A stretch of 64,000 bases of DNA from Alphaproteobacteria bacterium (GTDB taxonomy: Bacteria; Pseudomonadota; Alphaproteobacteria; Rhizobiales; Rhizobiaceae): NCBI GenBank assembly GCA_016861165.1, contig BOKV01000006.1:62001-126000 (forward strand), in the 5' to 3' direction. Both the position numbers and the translations under genes were made by a program. The notes beneath the pieces were generated by a model. That model was not told the DNA's origin and searched no databases. It saw only the letters and a list, made by a program, of their open reading frames with translations. Shown here one piece after another: positions 52,158-61,229 of this stretch. Numbering within the stretch: the stretch's first letter is position 1; each line of letters begins with the position of its first letter.

Positions 52158-53468
52158 ATGCTGCCGCAAGAGACGATCCGCCGGAAGCGCGACCGGACAC
52201 CGCTGTCGGCCGCCGAGATCGCCGAATTCGTCGCCGGTGTCACCGACGGGCGCGTTTCCGAGGGGCAGGTTGCCGCCTTCGCCATGGCGGTGTTCCTGAA
52301 CGGCATGAGCCGCGAGGAGGCGGTGGCGCTGACGCTGGCCATGCGCGATTCGGGCGATGTGCTCGACTGGTCGGATCTCGGGCCGGCCGTGCTCGACAAG
52401 CACTCGACCGGCGGCATAGGCGACAATGTCTCGCTGATGCTGGCGCCGGCGGTGGCCGCCTGCGGCGGCTTCGTGCCGATGATCTCGGGCCGCGGCCTCG
52501 GCCATACCGGTGGCACGCTCGACAAGTTCGATTCGATCCCCGGTTACCGCACCCAGCCCGACAAGACGCAGTTCGCCAGCGTCGTGCGCGAGGTCGGCTG
52601 CGCCATCATCGGCCAGACCGGCGATCTCGCCCCGGCCGACAGGCGCATCTATGCCGTTCGCGACGTGACCGCCACGGTGGAGAGCGTGCCGCTGATCACC
52701 GCCTCGATTCTGTCGAAGAAGCTGGCCGCCGGGCTGAAGGGGCTGGTTCTCGATGTCAAGGTCGGCTCCGGCGCCTTCATGGCCTCGCTCGCCGAAGCAC
52801 GCGCGCTGGCGACCAGCCTGGTCGAGGTCGCCAATGGCGCCGGGCTCGCGACTACCGCGCTGCTGACCGACATGGACCACCCGCTCGCCTCGGCCGCCGG
52901 CAACGCGGTCGAGGTCGCCAACGCGGTCGAATTCCTGACCGGCGCGAAGATCGACCGGCGCCTGTGGGAGGTGACCGTCGCGCTGGGCGCCGAGATGCTG
53001 GTGGCCGGCGGCATTGCCGACGGCGCGGCCGATGGCGCCCGCCGCATGGAGGAGGCCTTCACCTCCGGCCGGGCGGCGGACAAGTTCGGCGCCATGGTCG
53101 CAGCGCTCGGCGGCCCGGCCGATTTCGTCGAGCGTTGCGACGCCTACCTGCCGAAGCCGTCGCTGTGCCGGCCGCTCTTCGCCCCCGCCGAACAGGCGAC
53201 CGCGCTGGCGGGCCGGCTCGGCTTCGACACCCGCGAACTCGGCCTCGCCGTCATCGAACTCGGCGGCGGCCGCACACGGCCCGAGGACGGCATCGACCAT
53301 GCCGTCGGCCTCGTCGCCATCGCCGGCCGCGACTGGGACGGCCAGTCACCGGTCTGCGAAATATGGGCGCGCGACGAAGCATCGGCCGAGAAGGCGCGGC
53401 GGCGCATCCTCGCCGCCATGCGGCGGGGCGGCGAGGTGCCGCCGGCGGTCATCGAGCGGATCGGCTGA
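52158..53468 (+). CDS. deoA: thymidine phosphorylase
   Basis: A 436-residue enzyme splitting thymidine and deoxyuridine with phosphate. KHSTGGIGDNVSLMLAP is the phosphate-binding glycine loop, and SGRGLGHTGGTLDKFDSIPG the family signature. ESVPLITASILSKKLAAGLK and LDVKVGSGAFM line the active site. It is the last gene of the nucleoside operon, four bases after the ALDH16 gene. Its stop is nine bases from the stop of the converging multicopper oxidase gene, and no terminator hairpin was seen there. Confidence 0.95.
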   Translation: MLPQETIRRKRDRTPLSAAEIAEFVAGVTDGRVSEGQVAAFAMAVFLNGMSREEAVALTLAMRDSGDVLDWSDLGPAVLDKHSTGGIGDNVSLMLAPAVAACGGFVPMISGRGLGHTGGTLDKFDSIPGYRTQPDKTQFASVVREVGCAIIGQTGDLAPADRRIYAVRDVTATVESVPLITASILSKKLAAGLKGLVLDVKVGSGAFMASLAEARALATSLVEVANGAGLATTALLTDMDHPLASAAGNAVEVANAVEFLTGAKIDRRLWEVTVALGAEMLVAGGIADGAADGARRMEEAFTSGRAADKFGAMVAALGGPADFVERCDAYLPKPSLCRPLFAPAEQATALAGRLGFDTRELGLAVIELGGGRTRPEDGIDHAVGLVAIAGRDWDGQSPVCEIWARDEASAEKARRRILAAMRRGGEVPPAVIERIG

Positions 53469-53477
53469 GCGCCGGCC

Positions 53478-55064
53478 TCACACGGTGACGAACTGGCCCA
53501 TCATGCCGGCGTCCTCATGTTCGAGGATGTGGCAGTGGAACATGAACGGCTTTTCGCGCGCGGCCGGGCGGTCGAAGCGCACCAGCACCTCCGCCTTGCC
53601 GTCGACCAGCACCACGTCCTTCCAGCCGGCAAGATGCGGTTCGGGCGGCTGGCCATTGCGGCTGATGACGCGCAGCGAAGCGCCGTGGATGTGGAACGGG
53701 TGCGCCATCTCCTGCGTCGACAGCTCCCAGATTTCGGTCGAGCCGAGCTTCGCCTCGACATCGACGCGGCCCATGTCGAACGGCTCCCCGGCCATTGCCA
53801 TGGTGATGCCGAGCGAGGCGGCGGTGGCCGCCGGCGCTGGCGCTGCCATCGGCCGGCCGGCATGGGCGCCATGGGCGGAATGGTCGACCATCTGGCCTGC
53901 CTGTTCGGCCGATACCCCGGCCTCCTGCAGCGCCTTGAGGTTTGCTTCCACCCGCTCGTCGAAAACGAACCGGCGCCGGCGCGATGCCGTCGCCGGGTCA
54001 GCGCCCGCCGGTTCGTCGAGGCCGGCCGGCAGGCTCGCCACGCCGCCCTTCAGCGCCGGATCGGGCGCGAACGTCATCACCGGCTCCTCGCCGGCCAGCG
54101 CTTCCGTCACGGCCGCCTTGAGGCGGTCGACGACGCCCGAGCCGAAGCGGCCGTTGTCGTCCGGCAGGGTCATCAGCTCGACCGGGCGCCCGTCGGAGAA
54201 GTCGACCAGTGCCTCGAAGCGTTCGCCGGGCGCGATGACCAGTGTGTCGACCGCGGCCGGGCGGGCGAGGAAGCCGCCGTCGGAGGCGATGACGTGCAGC
54301 GGCCGGCGGTCGGCGAAGCGCAGCAGGAAGTTGCGCGCGTTGGCACCGTTCAGGAAGCGCAGGCGGACGATCGCGGCGGGCACGGCCGCCGTCGGTCGAA
54401 CCGCGCCGTTGACGGCGATGTGGGTGCCGCGGAAGCCGTGGATGAAGTCGAGCGCGTCCGGCGCGTATGGTGCCTCGCCCTCCAGCGCGCGCCGGTCCTG
54501 CAGGATCAGCGGCAGGTCGTCGACGCCGTGCGAATCGGGCAGGCCCCGCTCGCGGTCGCGGCCGTCGGCGACGATCAGGATGCCGGCAAGGCCGAGATGC
54601 GCCTGGCGCGCGGTGTCCTCGTGCAGGTGCGGGTGGAACCAGGTCATCGCGGGCGGCTGGTCGATGGTGACGCGCGGCGTCCAGGTTTGGCCCGGCGCGA
54701 TCGGGTTGTGCGGGCCGCCGTCGAGGTCGGAGCCGACGAACAGCCCGTGCCAGTGCAGCGTGGTGTGCCAGGGCAGCGCGTTCTCGACGGCGAGTGTCGC
54801 CGTGCCGCCGGCCTTGAGCCGCACGACCGGGCCGAGATAGGCGCCGTTGATCCCGGCCGAAGGCACCGACTGGCCCGGCACGAAGGAATGGCGGCCGCCG
54901 GCCATGCGCAGCCGCACGGTGCCGGCAGCGTCAGGCTCGACAAGCGCCGGGATCGGCAGCGCCGGCCCGCTGGCCCGCGCCGGCAGCGGGCGGAGCACGA
55001 ATGGCGCGGCGAGCGCGCCGGCTCCGATGCGCAGGACGGCACGGCGTGTGGTCAGCATGTTCAT
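53478..55064 (-). CDS. multicopper oxidase (CueO/SufI-like)
   Basis: A 528-residue periplasmic oxidase. The twin-arginine signal is TTRRAVLRIGAGALA. All four copper motifs are intact: HWHG (TTLHWHGLF), HPHLHED, HPFHIHG and HCHILEHEDAGMM, which supply the type 1, 2 and 3 copper ligands. A His/Met/Ala-rich insert (DHSAHGAHAGRP) precedes the last domain, as in copper-detoxifying oxidases. Oxidation of Cu(I) or phenols is likely. The start at 55064 has GGAGA upstream, and a GGCT tetranucleotide repeat lies just beyond it in the leader. No copper pump is nearby. Confidence 0.92.
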   Translation of the reverse strand: MNMLTTRRAVLRIGAGALAAPFVLRPLPARASGPALPIPALVEPDAAGTVRLRMAGGRHSFVPGQSVPSAGINGAYLGPVVRLKAGGTATLAVENALPWHTTLHWHGLFVGSDLDGGPHNPIAPGQTWTPRVTIDQPPAMTWFHPHLHEDTARQAHLGLAGILIVADGRDRERGLPDSHGVDDLPLILQDRRALEGEAPYAPDALDFIHGFRGTHIAVNGAVRPTAAVPAAIVRLRFLNGANARNFLLRFADRRPLHVIASDGGFLARPAAVDTLVIAPGERFEALVDFSDGRPVELMTLPDDNGRFGSGVVDRLKAAVTEALAGEEPVMTFAPDPALKGGVASLPAGLDEPAGADPATASRRRRFVFDERVEANLKALQEAGVSAEQAGQMVDHSAHGAHAGRPMAAPAPAATAASLGITMAMAGEPFDMGRVDVEAKLGSTEIWELSTQEMAHPFHIHGASLRVISRNGQPPEPHLAGWKDVVLVDGKAEVLVRFDRPAAREKPFMFHCHILEHEDAGMMGQFVTV

Positions 55065-55079
55065 GGCGGCATGTCTCCG

Positions 55080-55102
55080 GGCTGGCTGGCTGGCTGGCTG
55101 GC
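55080..55102 (-). repeat. GGCT tetranucleotide repeat in the multicopper oxidase leader
   Basis: Five perfect GGCT units run from 55080 to 55099, followed by GGC. Read on the gene's strand, the tract sits 16-38 bases before the start codon. Slippage could change the distance between promoter and ribosome site. Confidence 0.75.
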
Positions 55103-55194
55103 GGTTGCGCCCTTCATAGCGCCGCAATTGGGCCAGCGGAAGGCGGCGCGCCGGCGCGCCGGGAAGGCATGGCGGGAGGGTAACGGAGAACCGG

Positions 55195-55734
55195 CTACTG
55201 CATCAGCACCAGCGTGCCGGCATCGACCTCGAACTTGCGCAGCCGGTTGAGGAAGCTCATGCCGAGCAGCGTCGACGACAGCGCGCTGTCGCGCGCCACC
55301 GTCGCCGGCACGTCGCGCACGATGACGCGGCCGATCTCGATCTCGTCGATGACGGCGGCGGCCGCCTCGGCGACCCCATTGGCGGTGTTGACGCGGTAGC
55401 GGAAATCGCCGGGCGACAGCCGGATGCCGATGCGCCGCGCCGTCGATTCGTTGATGGCGACCAGCGTGGCGCCGGTGTCGACCAGCACCTCGACCGCCCG
55501 GCCGTTGAGCCGCGCGCTGGCGAGGAAATGGCCGCGGCCGTCGGCCGTGATGCGCGCCACCCGGCCGGCCAGCGGGTTGTGCGGTTCCGGCGCCGAAGCC
55601 GCCGGCACGGTGGCGGGCGCGGCAACCGTCTGCCGCGCCGGTCCGCCGCTGTCCGCCAGCCGCTGCTGCAGGAGCGACGGCGCGGTGACGGCCGCGCCGA
55701 CCAGGACCACGCCGATGAACATGTAGCGCCACAT
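55195..55734 (-). CDS. membrane-anchored retropepsin-like aspartic protease (TIGR02281 type)
   Basis: A 179-residue protein. One N-terminal membrane helix (MFIGVVLVGAAVTAPSLL) is followed by an Ala/Pro-rich linker and a clan-AA aspartic protease domain. The active site is VLVDTGATLVAIN, with the flap and second strand in VNTANGVAEAAAAVIDEIEI and the C-terminal LLGMSFLNRLRKFEV. Such single-domain proteases act as dimers on the periplasmic side. The substrate is unknown. It lies 131 bases upstream of the multicopper oxidase gene, on the same strand. Confidence 0.88.
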   Translation of the reverse strand: MWRYMFIGVVLVGAAVTAPSLLQQRLADSGGPARQTVAAPATVPAASAPEPHNPLAGRVARITADGRGHFLASARLNGRAVEVLVDTGATLVAINESTARRIGIRLSPGDFRYRVNTANGVAEAAAAVIDEIEIGRVIVRDVPATVARDSALSSTLLGMSFLNRLRKFEVDAGTLVLMQ

Positions 55735-55850
55735 GGCGAACCTCCGCGAAAGTGCGTTGGCGCGATTGTGGCGCGGGCAGGTTAGGAAGGGCTGAAGCCG
55801 CCCGCTCGGGGCGACCGACTTGCGCGGTCGGTAAACGGACGGTTAACCGG

Positions 55851-56480
55851 CTATTTGGTGCCGTACATGCGGTCGCCGGCGTCGCCCAAGCCTGGCACGA
55901 TATAGCCCTTCTCGTTGAGATGGTCGTCGATCGCCGCGGTGAACACCGGCACATCGGGATGGGCCGACGTGAAGCGCTCGACGCCCTCGGGCGCGGCGAG
56001 CAGGCACAGGAAGCGGATGTGGTTGGCGCCGCGGCCCTTCAGGCGCTCGACCGCCGCGATCGAGGTGTTGGCGGTCGCCAGCATCGGATCGACCACGATG
56101 ACCAGGCGGTCGGCGATGTCCTGTGGCGCCTTGAAGTAGTACTCCACCGGCTCCAGCGTCTCGTGATCGCGATAGATGCCGATATGGGCGACGCGGGCCG
56201 CCGGCACCAGGTCGAGCATGCCTTCGAGCAGGCCGTTGCCGGCGCGCAGGATGGAAGCGAAGACGAGCTTCTTGCCTTCGAGGATCGGCGCCTCCATCTC
56301 GGCCAGCGGCGTCTCGATGCGCGTCGTCGTCAGTTCGAGGTCGCGCGTCACCTCGTAGGTCAGCAGCAGCGAGATTTCGCGCAGCAGCCGGCGGAAGCCG
56401 GCCGTCGAGGTGTTCTTGTCGCGCATGATGGTCAGCTTGTGCTGGACCAGCGGATGGTCGACGACCGTCACCCTGCCCAT
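55851..56480 (-). CDS. upp: uracil phosphoribosyltransferase
   Basis: A 209-residue enzyme making UMP from uracil and PRPP. The PRPP-binding loop is [19 protein letters not shown], the N-terminal [20 protein letters not shown] is conserved, and the C-terminal [14 protein letters not shown] closes the uracil site. It lies 31 bases after add on the same strand. It recycles the uracil released by nucleoside phosphorolysis, completing the salvage set. Confidence 0.95.
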   Translation of the reverse strand: MGRVTVVDHPLVQHKLTIMRDKNTSTAGFRRLLREISLLLTYEVTRDLELTTTRIETPLAEMEAPILEGKKLVFASILRAGNGLLEGMLDLVPAARVAHIGIYRDHETLEPVEYYFKAPQDIADRLVIVVDPMLATANTSIAAVERLKGRGANHIRFLCLLAAPEGVERFTSAHPDVPVFTAAIDDHLNEKGYIVPGLGDAGDRMYGTK

Positions 56481-56511
56481 TGCGATCCGTCTCCCGTTTG
56501 CCGGCCTCGCG

Positions 56512-57489
56512 CTACCCTATGACGGCGGCGGCGCACTTCTCAAGCAGGCGCGCCCGTGTTTCCCCATCAATGAAGGCGGCCTCGATGGCGGTTCGGGTGA
56601 ATCGCATGAGCGCCGCCTCGTCGTAGCCGAACCGGGTTCGCGCGATGTCGTATTCGTTGCCGAGCGAGGTATGGAAATGCGGCGGGTCGTCGGAGTTGAG
56701 CGTCACCCGGCAGCCCGCCGCGTCGAGCCGGCGCAGCGGATGGTCGGCGTAGCTGGCGAAGACCTTGAGCGCGATGTTGGAGGCCGGGCACACTTCCAGC
56801 ACGACGCCTTCTGCGGCGATCCGCCCGACCAGCGCCGCATCCTCGATGGCGCGCACGCCGTGGCCGATCCGCGCCGGCCGCAGATGGTCGAGCGCGGCGC
56901 GCACGCTTTCCGCCCCGGCCAGTTCGCCGGCATGGACGGTGATACCGAGGCCGGCCTCGCGGGCGATGGCGAAGGCGGCGGCGAAATCGCGCGGGTGGTA
57001 CGCCCGCTCGTCGCCGGCCATGCCGAACCCGGTGACGAGGCCGTGGCGGTTGGCCGCCGTCCAGCGCGCCGTCGCCGCCACCGCCTCCGGACCGAGATGG
57101 CGCAGGCCGACGACGATCATGCGCGCCTCGATGCCGCAGGCCGCGCGCGCCCGGCCGATGCCCTCGGCCAGGCCCGCGACATAGTCGGCGGGGTCGAGGC
57201 CGGCGCCCCTGGCGTGGTCGATGGAGATGAAGAACTCGCTGTAGATGGCGCCCTCGGCCGCCAGCGAGGCCAGATAGGTCTCGGCCAGAAGGGCACAGTC
57301 GTCCGCCGTGCGAAACAGCGATGCGGCGAGGTCGTAGGCGGCGAGAAAGCTGGTGAAATCGGACCAAAAATAGGCGCCGTCGCGGATGATGCCGGACACG
57401 TCGGCGCCGTATTTGCGCGCCTGCGCCTCGACCAGCGCCGGCGGGGCGGCGCCCTCGATGTGGCAGTGGATTTCCGCCTTCGCCAGCAT
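56512..57489 (-). CDS. add: adenosine deaminase
   Basis: A 325-residue zinc enzyme converting adenosine to inosine (and the deoxy forms). Zinc ligands and catalytic residues are visible: [23 protein letters not shown] with the catalytic Glu, IGHGVRA and NSDDPPHF. It starts four bases after the deoB stop, so the two are coupled. Its inosine product feeds the phosphorylase at 47903. Adenine deaminase is a possible alternative for short members of this family. Confidence 0.9.
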   Translation of the reverse strand: MLAKAEIHCHIEGAAPPALVEAQARKYGADVSGIIRDGAYFWSDFTSFLAAYDLAASLFRTADDCALLAETYLASLAAEGAIYSEFFISIDHARGAGLDPADYVAGLAEGIGRARAACGIEARMIVVGLRHLGPEAVAATARWTAANRHGLVTGFGMAGDERAYHPRDFAAAFAIAREAGLGITVHAGELAGAESVRAALDHLRPARIGHGVRAIEDAALVGRIAAEGVVLEVCPASNIALKVFASYADHPLRRLDAAGCRVTLNSDDPPHFHTSLGNEYDIARTRFGYDEAALMRFTRTAIEAAFIDGETRARLLEKCAAAVIG

Positions 57490-57493
57490 CGCC

Positions 57494-58720
57494 TCAGCCG
57501 GTCAGGAACGAGCGGCCGTGCCGGCCGGGGGCGAGCTCCAGGTGTTCGGCGACCGTCTCGCCGATGTCGGCGAAGCTATCGCGCCGGCCGGCCTCGCGCG
57601 GGCCGATGCCGGGACCGCAGGCCAGCACCGGCACCTGCTCGCGGGTGTGGTCGGTGCCGCGCCAGGTCGGATCGTTGCCATGGTCGGCGGTGATGACGAG
57701 AAGGTCGCCTTCGCGCAGCCGGTCGGTCAGTTCCGGCAGGCGGCGGTCGAAGGCCTCGAGCGCCGCCGCGTAGCCGGGCACGTCGCGCCGATGGCCGTAG
57801 AGCTGGTCGAAGTCGACCAGGTTGGTGAAGGCGAGGCTGCCGTCCGGCACTGTCGCCGCCGCCGTCAGCGTGGCGTCGAACAGCGCCTCGTTGCCGTGCC
57901 CCTTGACGATCCGCGTCGGGCCGCGATGGGCGAAGATGTCGTCGACCTTGCCGATGGCGATGACCTCGCGTCCCGCCGCCTTGGCACGGTCGAGCAGGGT
58001 CGGCTCGGGCGGCGGCACGGCATAGTCGCGCCGGTTGCCGGTGCGCTCGAACTGCGCCGGGGTCTCGCCGACAAACGGGCGGGCGATGACCCGGCCGATA
58101 TTGTAGGGGTCGACCAGCCGGCGCACGAGGCGGCACAATTGGTAGAGCCGGTCTAGGCCGAAATGCGTCTCGTGCGCGGCGATCTGGAAGACCGAATCGG
58201 CCGAGGTGTAGCAGATCGGCTTGCCGGTGCGGATGTGCTCCTCGCCGAGCTCCTCGATAATGGTCGTTCCCGAGGCGTGGCGGTTGCCGAGGATGCCGGG
58301 GATATCCCCCTGGGCGATCACCGCCTTGGTCAGTTCGGCCGGAAAGCAGGGTTCGGTCCGTGGGAAATAGCCCCAGTCGAACGGTACCGGCAGGCCGGCG
58401 ATCTCCCAGTGGCCGGACGGCGTGTCCTTGCCGTTGGAGACCTCGCAGGCATGGGCGCAGATGCCGGCGAGATCGGGAGCCGGGTCGAAGCCGGCGGGCA
58501 GGGCGCCGCTCGCCCCGCGGGCGGCAAGACCGAGCCCGAGCCGTTCCATGTGGGGCAAAAGGAGGCGGCCGCGGCGCAGGCCGTCGCGGTCGCCCGCGCC
58601 CGCCATGCACGCCGCCGCGATGTGGCCGAGCGTGTCGGCGCCCTCATCGCCGAAGCGCGCCGCGTCGGGCGCCCCGCCAATGCCGACGGAATCGAGGACG
58701 ATGATGAAGGCCCTGGGCAT
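57494..58720 (-). CDS. deoB: phosphopentomutase
   Basis: A 408-residue enzyme moving phosphate between C1 and C5 of (deoxy)ribose. The alkaline-phosphatase-fold metal motifs are [20 protein letters not shown] at the N-terminus and [19 protein letters not shown] near the end. [13 protein letters not shown] carries the phosphorylated Thr. It links the phosphorylases to deoC. The start at 58720 has AGGAACGG upstream; the frame extends further but without a better start. The upstream region is shared with the divergent PhnD-like gene. Confidence 0.94.
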   Translation of the reverse strand: MPRAFIIVLDSVGIGGAPDAARFGDEGADTLGHIAAACMAGAGDRDGLRRGRLLLPHMERLGLGLAARGASGALPAGFDPAPDLAGICAHACEVSNGKDTPSGHWEIAGLPVPFDWGYFPRTEPCFPAELTKAVIAQGDIPGILGNRHASGTTIIEELGEEHIRTGKPICYTSADSVFQIAAHETHFGLDRLYQLCRLVRRLVDPYNIGRVIARPFVGETPAQFERTGNRRDYAVPPPEPTLLDRAKAAGREVIAIGKVDDIFAHRGPTRIVKGHGNEALFDATLTAAATVPDGSLAFTNLVDFDQLYGHRRDVPGYAAALEAFDRRLPELTDRLREGDLLVITADHGNDPTWRGTDHTREQVPVLACGPGIGPREAGRRDSFADIGETVAEHLELAPGRHGRSFLTG

Positions 58721-58775
58721 GCCCGTCCGTTCCTGCCACACCGCCGGCACCATAGGCAAAACGCCTCGCCCGTGC

Positions 58776-58801
58776 CACAGCGTTGACCAGATTGTGCTGT
58801 G
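58776..58801. promoter_or_regulatory. inverted repeat CACAGC-N14-GCTGTG
   Basis: CACAGC (58776-58781) and GCTGTG (58796-58801) flank a TTGACC (58783-58788). The site lies in the divergent region between deoB and the PhnD-like gene and is a candidate operator for a nucleoside regulator. Confidence 0.35.
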
Positions 58802-58932
58802 CATTGGCGCAGTCCCGCCCCGACCGCCGCCGCGCCCTTTTGGGCTCGTGCCCGGAGGCCGCTGCCGGGTCGAAGGGGGCATCCGAATCGGCTATGCCTG
58901 CCGCTGCATCGATGAAGGGAGTCGCACGCGCC

Positions 58933-59865
58933 ATGAGCCGTCGCCGCTGCTCCGGCGGGGCCGTCGCCGTCCTGCTGGCGGTCATGTCCGCCGGATCGCC
59001 GGCGGGTGCCGATTGGCGTGACGAGATCGGCGCCTTCCGGGTCGGCATCCTGGCCGGCGCCGACATCCAGGCCTCGATGGCGCGGGCCGAGCCGTTCCGG
59101 CTGGCGCTGGAGGAGGCGCTCGGCGTCACCGTCGAGATTTTCCCGGCCCGCGACTATCCCGCCCTGATCAACGCCAGCGCTGCCGCTCGCATCGAATATA
59201 CGGTCTTTTCGGCCGCCGCCTATGCGTTGACCTGGGAGCGCTGTCAGTGCGTGGAGCCGCTCGTCATCGCCCGCTCCGGCGACGGCACCGACACCTTCAG
59301 TGCGGTGGTTGTCACCCGGGTCGGCGGACCTGGCAACCTCGCCGCGCTCAGGGGTACGCGTATCGGCGTGGTGCGCACCACCGCCTTTGGCGGGCGCGAC
59401 GTGGCGCTGGCCGAGATGCGGGCCCAGGGCTTCGATCCGGCCGCCGGCGACGCCAGCCTGGAGACTTTCGCTAATGGCGAGGAGGCGGTCGATGCCCTGC
59501 GTCAGGGCGGCATCGATGCGCTGATCGGCTGGAGTTCGCTGACCGGTGATCCGGCGCAGGGCTACAGCCGCGGCACCCTGCGGCGCATTGCCGAGCTCGA
59601 GGGCGATGCCACCGGCTACCGCATCGCCTGGCAGTCGTCACCGGTTCCACACCGCATGCACGCCGTCCGCAAGAACCTGCCCGGCGAGGCCAAGACGCAG
59701 CTCCGCACGCTGCTGACCGGCCTGTTCGCCAACGATCCGGTGGCCTATGATTCGGTCGAGCCGGTCTATGGCGGCGGTTTCGTGGCGGCCCGTCAGGGCC
59801 AGTTCGAGGCACTGGCGGGACTGGTCGCGGCCGCGGCGGCCGAGGAGCCCGCCGCCCCGCAATAG
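58933..59865 (+). CDS. PhnD-like phosphate/phosphonate substrate-binding protein
   Basis: A 310-residue periplasmic protein of the phosphonate/phosphite-binding (PhnD) class. A signal peptide runs to about GSPAGAD. The domain shows FRVGILAGADIQASMARAEP, the ARDYPALINA segment, and YTVFSAAAYALTWERCQC, whose aromatic and small residues line the pocket in this class. I chose ATG 58933 because GAAGGGAG lies upstream; in-frame ATGs at 58894 and 58912 lack one. No transporter genes accompany it, so it may be an orphan or a sensor component. Confidence 0.8.
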   Translation: MSRRRCSGGAVAVLLAVMSAGSPAGADWRDEIGAFRVGILAGADIQASMARAEPFRLALEEALGVTVEIFPARDYPALINASAAARIEYTVFSAAAYALTWERCQCVEPLVIARSGDGTDTFSAVVVTRVGGPGNLAALRGTRIGVVRTTAFGGRDVALAEMRAQGFDPAAGDASLETFANGEEAVDALRQGGIDALIGWSSLTGDPAQGYSRGTLRRIAELEGDATGYRIAWQSSPVPHRMHAVRKNLPGEAKTQLRTLLTGLFANDPVAYDSVEPVYGGGFVAARQGQFEALAGLVAAAAAEEPAAPQ

Positions 59866-59876
59866 GGCGGCGGCGC

Positions 59877-60470
59877 CTATTTCAGCGTCACCGAAGAGCC
59901 GATGCGCGGCCGCAGGAACAGTTCCTCGCGCATGGCGATCGGCGTGCGCGAGAAATAGACGCCCTTGTCCTTCTCGTAGTGGGCCCAGCCGAACGACGGC
60001 GTATAGGTCGCCGTCACCTCGGCGGCGACCAGGAACGTGCCGTCCTTCTTGATCTTGGTCGGAACGTCGTAGTTCTGGTTGACCGTCGAGCAGCTGCCGG
60101 TGCTGAGCAGGCAGCGCCACTTCGCCTTCGCCTGGCCGGAGGCGATCTCGATTCCGTTGATCTCGATCTCGATCGTCTCCTTGTAGGGGTACATGATCTT
60201 CGACGAGATATCCATGATGCTGACGATGTCGTTCTGGGTCAGCGACTGGCTCTGGGTGATGAGGTCGCTCACCGCGCTCGACACGCGCGACAGCTTGCGA
60301 TTGGTCGAGATGCCGGCCGAAAGTTCGATGGTGCCGACGAACAGCAGGATCATGATCGGCGCGATGAAGGCGAATTCGACGGCGGCCACGCCCCTCGCCT
60401 CGCGGGCGAAGCGCGACGCCAGCAGGGCGGCGCTGAACCGGGCCGATCGCGCGATGTGCTTCAGTTCCAT
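59877..60470 (-). CDS. TadE-like pseudopilin 2
   Basis: A 197-residue protein with a prepilin-like N-terminus: a basic leader, then RGVAAVEFAFIAPIMILLFV, with the conserved Glu before the hydrophobic helix, as in TadE/TadF. The remainder is periplasmic with a CLLSTGSC cysteine pair. Pseudopilins help assemble Flp pili. The start at 60470 has GGGA upstream. It follows a second TadE-like gene by 33 bases. Confidence 0.87.
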   Translation of the reverse strand: MELKHIARSARFSAALLASRFAREARGVAAVEFAFIAPIMILLFVGTIELSAGISTNRKLSRVSSAVSDLITQSQSLTQNDIVSIMDISSKIMYPYKETIEIEINGIEIASGQAKAKWRCLLSTGSCSTVNQNYDVPTKIKKDGTFLVAAEVTATYTPSFGWAHYEKDKGVYFSRTPIAMREELFLRPRIGSSVTLK

Positions 60471-60503
60471 GTTATCGGTTCCCGAATTGGACGGCCGGTT
60501 CAC

Positions 60504-61085
60504 TCAGCAAGACCCGCCATGGGCCGGATAGGGTTCGGTGCGGAACACGGCCATGGCGTTAAGCAGCGCGTTGCGGCTGTTGAGCGCGGACACCTGCGCC
60601 ACCACGTAGTTGGTGAACACCGGCCACTCGTAGCTGACGGTGATCATGGCGATCTGCTCGGGGCAAGGTGCCGCGAAGCCGTAGGCGGAATGGTCGATCT
60701 CGCCGTTCTCGGGCGTCGGCGGATCCTCAAGGTCGTCGAACTTGGCCGCGACCTTCAGGTCGACCTTGAGCTTCGAGCAGTCGAACAGCAGCGCGGTGGC
60801 CGAACAGATCTCGTTCTTGAACTGCGATTCGGTCAGCGTGTCGTCGAGCTGGCCGGTGCGGACCTTGCGGCCGACATCGTCGACGGAGCTCTCCAGCATC
60901 TGGCCGGCGAAGAACAGCAACGAACTCTCGATGATACCGAACAGCAGCAGGAAGAAGGGGAAGGCGAGGATGGCGAATTCGACCGCGGTGGTGCCGTCAT
61001 CCTTGCGCCTGAAGCGGCGGACAATGCGCGGCGCCTGAAGATAGCGTCGCAGGCCGCGCCTGGCGTTGTCGTGCGCTTTGCTCAT
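60504..61085 (-). CDS. TadE-like pseudopilin 1
   Basis: A 193-residue protein. A long basic N-terminus leads into DDGTTAVEFAILAFPFFLLL, the TadE-type processing and helix region. The periplasmic part has three spaced cysteines (ICSATALLFDC, FAAPCPEQ). It is transcribed away from the Flp pilin genes and before TadE-like 2. The pair matches the TadE/TadF arrangement of rhizobial pilus loci. Confidence 0.88.
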   Translation of the reverse strand: MSKAHDNARRGLRRYLQAPRIVRRFRRKDDGTTAVEFAILAFPFFLLLFGIIESSLLFFAGQMLESSVDDVGRKVRTGQLDDTLTESQFKNEICSATALLFDCSKLKVDLKVAAKFDDLEDPPTPENGEIDHSAYGFAAPCPEQIAMITVSYEWPVFTNYVVAQVSALNSRNALLNAMAVFRTEPYPAHGGSC

Positions 61086-61166
61086 CTTGCCACCCGCTCG
61101 ATGGTGAGGCTTGTTGGTGCCGGTGCTTCTATCAGACGCTGATTGATGCTCCGTTTTGCCCTTGGC

Positions 61167-61198
61167 TAAAAAGAAAGCGGCCGTGTTGACCGGCCGCT
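61167..61198 (-). terminator. intrinsic terminator of the secretin-N-domain gene
   Basis: AGCGGCCG (61176-61183) pairs with CGGCCGCT (61191-61198) around seven bases. On the minus strand the stem is followed by TTTCTTTTTAG. It ends the transcript of the gene at 61230-61727 before the TadE-like genes. Confidence 0.82.
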
Positions 61199-61229
61199 AA
61201 CCAAGCTGTCCGGCGGCGCCACCGGCGCG

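Noticed and set aside
49535-52525. 996-codon minus-strand frame opposite ALDH16
   Set aside because: Repetitive Gly/Ala/Arg/Asp composition with no motif; the plus-strand aldehyde dehydrogenase is unambiguous.
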